From an uncultured Candidatus Binatia bacterium (GTDB lineage Bacteria; Desulfobacterota; Binatia; UBA9968; JAJDTQ01): 64,000 nucleotides of DNA. The stretch covers positions 434,001 through 498,000 of the forward strand of contig OY282432.1 of the NCBI GenBank assembly GCA_958295985.1, given 5' to 3'. A model generated the notes under the pieces. The model saw only the letters and a list, made by a program, of their open reading frames with translations. It made no database searches and was not told the origin of the DNA. A program made the translations under genes and the position numbers. Of the stretch, positions 59,301 through 64,000 are shown in pieces (positions within the stretch are counted from its first letter, which is position 1; the number at the start of each line of letters is the position of its first letter).

Positions 59301-62300
59301 CGGAAGTTCGTTGGCGTTGCTTCAATGAGGCCGGGGCACATGCGCCCCGGAATACATGATGGATTTTCCCCTGTCTTGAGTACTATAACTTGCTTCAATG
59401 AGGCCGGGGCACATGCGCCCCGGAATACTGAACAGGAGGGTCTTTCCGACGCCCTTGGTTCTGGAGCTTCAATGAGGCCGGGGCACATGCGCCCCGGAAT
59501 ACTTGTCGATTCCGGCCGCGCCGGACTTGCGCAGTCGATGCTTCAATGAGGCCGGGGCACATGCGCCCCGGAATACGGTGTGTCCAGAGTACTCCGTGAG
59601 CCATAATACCGATGCTTCAATGAGGCCGGGGCACATGCGCCCCGGAATACCGCCCCGGCGGTAATCGTCCTGGCGGAACGAGATTCGGCTTCAATGAGGC
59701 CGGGGCACATGCGCCCCGGAATACGCGCCAGGTACATGCTGGATCGGCCAGTCCTCTACCGGCGGCTTCAATGAGGCCGGGGCACATGCGCCCCGGAATA
59801 CTGTCTTTGCGGGGCACAAAGGGCGCTCGGGGGTCGGGGCTTCAATGAGGCCGGGGCACATGCGCCCCGGAATACACCTCACAGTTAACATGAAGTATGA
59901 AAAGGAAACCGCTTCAATGAGGCCGGGGCACATGCGCCCCGGAATACGCCGTGGGAGCGTGAGGTCATCAAGGCGTTGTGCAAGCTTCAATGAGGCCGGG
60001 GCACATGCGCCCCGGAATACCATGGTTAGTATAGTGCCACATAATGAGGATGGTGTGCTTCAATGAGGCCGGGGCACATGCGCCCCGGAATACAAAGAGT
60101 AAATGCAAACTTGTATGGTATACAATTTGGCTTCAATGAGGCCGGGGCACATGCGCCCCGGAATACAGTTGAAGCGATCATACCAAGCGCGGCGGTACTC
60201 GGCTTCAATGAGGCCGGGGCACATGCGCCCCGGAATACTGGTGCCGTGGGTGGAGCATGAAGCGGACTTCCCCGAGCTTCAATGAGGCCGGGGCACATGC
60301 GCCCCGGAATACGCACACCGCGACTGGTGCAGCTGCCGAATGAGAGCGTGCTTCAATGAGGCCGGGGCACATGCGCCCCGGAATACCCAACGTCTCGCTC
60401 CGCTTGTGGCGAGAGTGCTCAAGCTTCAATGAGGCCGGGGCACATGCGCCCCGGAATACCGGCATCCTTGGTGTCGTACAGCATGCTGCACAGCGCGCTT
60501 CAATGAGGCCGGGGCACATGCGCCCCGGAATACTCGTGTAGCCGTACCCGATCAACATCGGGACGCCCCTGCTTCAATGAGGCCGGGGCACATGCGCCCC
60601 GGAATACGCTTCACCCGCCCCCCGAGCTCTCGATCCCTCCGGGGCTTCAATGAGGCCGGGGCACATGCGCCCCGGAATACAGGTTCACGGAGGCCGATGC
60701 CGAGGTCCTGAACAACCTGCTTCAATGAGGCCGGGGCACATGCGCCCCGGAATACCGCCGGAACGGTGACGCCATGAAGCCGGGGAAGGTCGTAGCTTCA
60801 ATGAGGCCGGGGCACATGCGCCCCGGAATACCGCCGGAACGGTGACGCCATGAAGCCGGGGAAGGTCGTAGCTTCAATGAGGCCGGGGCACATGCGCCCC
60901 GGAATACTAGCCCGCGCCAAGGTGTCCGCAATCAGCGAGCAGGCTTCAATGAGGCCGGGGCACATGCGCCCCGGAATACTTTTCGGTAGCGGCTTGAAAA
61001 TCCTGCCGACTCTGGCGGCTTCAATGAGGCCGGGGCACATGCGCCCCGGAATACTCGATGTAATCAGCCGCCGCCGAAATGTACTCGGTCAGCTTCAATG
61101 AGGCCGGGGCACATGCGCCCCGGAATACAAGCCGCCCGAAGCGCCGCGCCGTGGTAGACGCGGAAGTGCTTCAATGAGGCCGGGGCACATGCGCCCCGGA
61201 ATACCTGGGTACCCCTGGCAAAGGAGGCAACTATGTCCAAGCTTCAATGAGGCCGGGGCACATGCGCCCCGGAATACTCCCCGCCGCCCTCTGATACACA
61301 CGCTCCTGTTCGGCGCTTCAATGAGGCCGGGGCACATGCGCCCCGGAATACCACCTGGAGAAAATGCCCCTGGGGGTGTTGACGGCGGCGCTTCAATGAG
61401 GCCGGGGCACATGCGCCCCGGAATACGGAAGCGTCGTAACAAGGGAGGGACGATATGGCACGGCTTCAATGAGGCCGGGGCACATGCGCCCCGGAATACG
61501 TCCGAGAATACGATACGCCCGTTCACGTTGGCATGGGCTTCAATGAGGCCGGGGCACATGCGCCCCGGAATACATCGCCTGCTCCACGGACAGCCCCGCC
61601 GACCTCAATGTGCTTCAATGAGGCCGGGGCACATGCGCCCCGGAATACCACCGGTCCGGGTGGTGGAATGGTTGAAGCCTCCGGCTGCTTCAATGAGGCC
61701 GGGGCACATGCGCCCCGGAATACTACCAACATGATGATGGATGGACGCGGAAGCGTCGTAAGCTTCAATGAGGCCGGGGCACATGCGCCCCGGAATACCC
61801 GACGTTCCTCGATCAATCAGGTACACCGTGCCGCGCTTCAATGAGGCCGGGGCACATGCGCCCCGGAATACTGGACCTTGCGGATAGCTTTTTGCTGGCC
61901 TTGAGCACGGGCTTCAATGAGGCCGGGGCACATGCGCCCCGGAATACCGATGAAGTGGAGTGAGATCAATGCGTGGTTGACCGAGCTTCAATGAGGCCGG
62001 GGCACATGCGCCCCGGAATACACCTCCCAACGCGATGTTCTGCCCCGACAATGCGTGCTTCAATGAGGCCGGGGCACATGCGCCCCGGAATACCGAATGT
62101 TGGTTCCGAAACAAAAGGGGGAGACATGGGCTTCAATGAGGCCGGGGCACATGCGCCCCGGAATACGGCGGCGAAGAAATGCCGTAGAGAGTGAATTATG
62201 ACGGCTTCAATGAGGCCGGGGCACATGCGCCCCGGAATACCTACGTGGGCGCGGGGGACCCTCGCACGGGAAATTTGCTTCAATGAGGCCGGGGCACATG

Positions 62301-63052
62301 CGCCCCGGAATACCTGCTTGTCGGCCCTGTCCCGCACGCCCCAGGGCATGCTTCAATGAGGCCGGGGCACATGCGCCCCGGAATACCATACCCCCACAGG
62401 TTTGCAGGGTTGATGCTCTGCCCGCTTCAATGAGGCCGGGGCACATGCGCCCCGGAATACTCTCGAACACAGGCCCGAGAAGCTGCTGGTAGGACACGCT
62501 TCAATGAGGCCGGGGCACATGCGCCCCGGAATACCTGAACAAGGTCCGTACCGGCCTTAACGTAACATCGCTTCAATGAGGCCGGGGCACATGCGCCCCG
62601 GAATACGTAACACGTACACGACCACGGGGGACAATATCGCCTCGCTTCAATGAGGCCGGGGCACATGCGCCCCGGAATACCCGACGTGAACGTGACCTAC
62701 TGGTATCAGAACGTCCCCGGGCTTCAATGAGGCCGGGGCACATGCGCCCCGGAATACCTCCAACGGCGTATTCACACGACGCCCAGGACCTAAGCTTCAA
62801 TGAGGCCGGGGCACATGCGCCCCGGAATACTGTCATCGCTGCCGAAGTCCGGATCATGTCCCACATCGCTTCAATGAGGCCGGGGCACATGCGCCCCGGA
62901 ATACCGAAGTCCGTCACTCATACATTCGAGGTCGTTCACCCGCTTCAATGAGGCCGGGGCACATGCGCCCCGGAATACAACCCACTGATCCGGTCATCAG
63001 GTGGGCGAGTGGAATGCTTCAATGAGGCCGGGGCACATGCGCCCCGGAATAC
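56302..63052 (-). CRISPR. CRISPR array, 92 repeats and 91 spacers
   Basis: The 37-nt repeat begins GCTTCAATGAGG and ends GCGCCCCGGAATAC on the plus strand, with an internal CCGGGGC/GCCCCGG stem (7 bp) around ACATGC. I counted 92 repeats from their start positions; those inspected are identical except the leftmost. Spacers are 34-40 nt, mostly 36-37. The minus-strand form ends ATTGAAGC, like the common ATTGAAAC 3' handles, and the leftmost repeat (56302-56338) has five changes (positions 1, 2, 13, 14 and 19). Leader and cas genes lie to the right. Together these place transcription on the minus strand, with the newest spacer at 62979-63015. The spacer at 60756-60794 is repeated exactly at 60832-60870. 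The cas type cannot be fixed because only cas2 and part of cas1 are in view. Confidence 0.98.
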
Positions 63053-63261
63053 CGTCCACTTCCATCTCTTTGTGTGGCTTGGCTTATTTCGATACGTTGC
63101 GAGCGCTGCTCTTTGCTGGTTCCGAGAGATACGTACTCCTTTCGAACGTTCCATATGGGTTCCCGGTATCTTCATGGTATACAAAGGAAAAACCCGATGC
63201 GAGCACTGCCCGTTATTTCATGTCCACTAAAGCACTCGCAGGCGGTGCGGCACATCGGGGC
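63053..63261 (-). promoter_or_regulatory. CRISPR leader
   Basis: About 209 nt between cas2 and the first repeat, more AT-rich than the flanking cas2 gene. No protein-like frame is convincing. Its position beside the invariant end of the array and opposite the degenerate end identifies it as the leader, so it should hold the pre-crRNA promoter and the adaptation signals. No promoter boxes could be assigned with confidence. Confidence 0.7.
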
Positions 63262-63564
63262 CTATACAATCGTAGCCTGCCGGGCCGGCGCGTCATAGCT
63301 CTTGCCAAGGCTCTCGACACGGGGGTCAACACTGTCGGCGGGACCCAGGTCGACGATCAGGATGTGGTCCTCCGAGGGCCGGATCAGGCCTTCCAAACGC
63401 ATGGCCATCTCGGCGCGTCGCCGGGCGGTCAGCCGACACTGAAAAACCGATAACTGAAGCCAGTGGCCATAGCCCTTCATGGTTCTGAATATCTTCTGCC
63501 AACGCTTCGGCTCGGTGATGTCATAGGTCACAATATAGAGGCGCTCGTTGGCCATGATGTTCAC
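63262..63564 (-). CDS. cas2: CRISPR-associated protein Cas2
   Basis: A 100-residue Cas2 with ferredoxin-like fold, bridging two Cas1 dimers in spacer acquisition. The N-terminus NERLYIVTYDITEPKRWQKIF has the conserved Asp after strand 1, and GHWLQLSVFQCRLTARRRAEM is typical of the second half. The GTG at 63564 overlaps the cas1 stop (GTGA), and an ATG at 63555 is an alternative start. The gene lies between cas1 and the leader. Length is within the family range. Confidence 0.93.
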   Translation of the reverse strand: MNIMANERLYIVTYDITEPKRWQKIFRTMKGYGHWLQLSVFQCRLTARRRAEMAMRLEGLIRPSEDHILIVDLGPADSVDPRVESLGKSYDAPARQATIV

Positions 63565-64000
63565 CGGGGGAGATAGTGCGGATAGACGCGGATCTCTCCC
63601 TGCAAGTGCCGGGCGAGCAACCGTGCCTGGACGTCGATCAACCGGCGCATGGAGACGCGATAACCGAAAACCGGATGGGTAGTCTCCTGCTCCATGCGGC
63701 GCTCGAAGGCTGCCATGAATGCCTTGCGACCGCCGGGCTTCAGCGTACAGCTTGGTCCATTAAAGACAAAGTCGCCCGGCCTGACCTCGCCGTTGTTCAC
63801 GGCCTGGATCACACAGGAGTCGGCGACAATGGGACGAAACGGCTCCATGAGGTCGAGGGCCAGGGCAGGGCGGCCGTGGCGCGGGCGGTGGTACAGACCC
63901 ATGTAGGGGTCCAGCCCTGTTGCCGAGATCGTGGTAGCGAAGGTTCGCGTCAGCAAAGCATAGGCCAGCGACAGCATGGCGTTCACGGGGTCCGTGGGAG
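63561..64000 (-). CDS. cas1: Cas1, C-terminal part (cut by right edge), type I-G/V-B-like
   Basis: The frame is open to base 64000, entering with a D-P-V-N-A motif, so the N-terminus is outside the window; the ATG at 63986 is not the start. Metal-ligand His and Asp of the integrase are seen in MGLYHRPRHGRPALALDLME. The upstream Glu is off-window. The segment NNGEVRPGDFV, then THPVFGYRVSMRRLIDVQA, is the pattern of the Cas1 domain in Cas4-Cas1 fusions of type I-G and V-B. Whether a Cas4 domain is fused here must be read beyond the edge. Confidence 0.93.
   Translation of the reverse strand, partial: PTDPVNAMLSLAYALLTRTFATTISATGLDPYMGLYHRPRHGRPALALDLMEPFRPIVADSCVIQAVNNGEVRPGDFVFNGPSCTLKPGGRKAFMAAFERRMEQETTHPVFGYRVSMRRLIDVQARLLARHLQGEIRVYPHYLPR

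Noticed and set aside
58656..60533. Spacers 58620-58655 and 60534-60570 share GTAGCCGTAC
   Set aside because: Ten bases in the middle of both spacers with different flanks are expected by chance among 91 spacers.
56302..63052. Many open frames in all phases of the array, with repeated peptides such as NEAGAHAPRNT and MRPGHMRPGI
   Set aside because: They are translations of the CRISPR repeat itself, kept open by the repeat sequence, not proteins.
63001..63453. Plus-strand 150-codon frame across the last repeat, leader and cas2
   Set aside because: It starts in a spacer, crosses the repeat and ends antisense to cas2; no domain is present.

Overview
The window is mostly GC-rich (about 65% by eye) and densely coded. 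Its genes are a mix of housekeeping functions (hemE, hemY, aat, addAB), solute uptake, and catabolism of CoA-linked and aromatic compounds. An L,D-transpeptidase, addAB, tripartite tricarboxylate transporters (TTT), CaiB-type CoA transferases and xanthine-oxidase-type molybdenum hydroxylases suggest an uncultured Gram-negative heterotroph. A deltaproteobacterial, Tectomicrobia-like or Binatota-like lineage would fit, but no rRNA or marker here settles the taxonomy.

Layout. 1-2.2 kb: heme genes hemE (cut by the edge) and hemY. 2.5-4.4 kb: ABC-ATPase plus TOPRIM-like DUF4276 pair that looks like a defence cassette. 4.4-8.6 kb: minus-strand coxSLM-type molybdenum hydroxylase operon with a VOC protein. 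8.8-12.2 kb: single-chain restriction-modification enzyme. 12.26-16.4 kb: lower-GC mosaic in which a HEPN (AbiJ-like) gene, a ParB-like fragment, a surface beta-barrel fragment and a membrane protein lie between a truncated DUF5131 (Gp37/Gp68) gene and what may be the remnant of its usual partner. 16.7-19.8 kb: epimerase, Fic protein with a palindromic operator, ferritin-like protein. 19.9-30.5 kb: CoA-linked catabolism (AhpD-like, CaiB, MaoC-like, luciferase-like oxidoreductase, BoxB-like epoxidase with a ferredoxin and a NuoF-like reductase) and TTT parts (TctA-TctB fusion, two TctC). 30.5-38.3 kb: aat, small proteins, a Nudix/SDR/LigAB operon, L,D-transpeptidase, a PEP-mutase/isocitrate-lyase family protein, a ferredoxin. 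38.3-40.8 kb: DUF262 plus HEPN-nuclease pair lying between two nearly identical copies of that ferredoxin gene. 41-49.2 kb: MBL hydrolase, addB, addA, nucleoside phosphorylase. 49.4-56.0 kb: third TctC, SDR, a glycine-reductase component-B-like protein, TauD-like dioxygenase, molybdopterin oxidoreductase.

56.3-64 kb: a CRISPR locus. I count 92 repeats of 37 nt and 91 spacers of 34-40 nt, then a leader of about 210 nt, cas2, and the C-terminal part of cas1 cut by the right edge. The degenerate terminal repeat, the leader position and the ATTGAAGC repeat end on the minus strand all indicate transcription leftwards, away from cas. The Cas1 sequence resembles the Cas4-Cas1 fusions of type I-G (former I-U) and V-B; the effector genes must lie beyond 64 kb. 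Two spacers overlap by 13 nt and appear to come from neighbouring sites of one target. Joining them predicts a 5'-TTG flank, which fits the TTN PAM known for those types.

The defence-like functions (ATPase-TOPRIM, R-M, HEPN mosaic, Fic, DUF262-HEPN, CRISPR) are scattered among metabolic genes rather than gathered in one island, and several sit at visible insertion scars.
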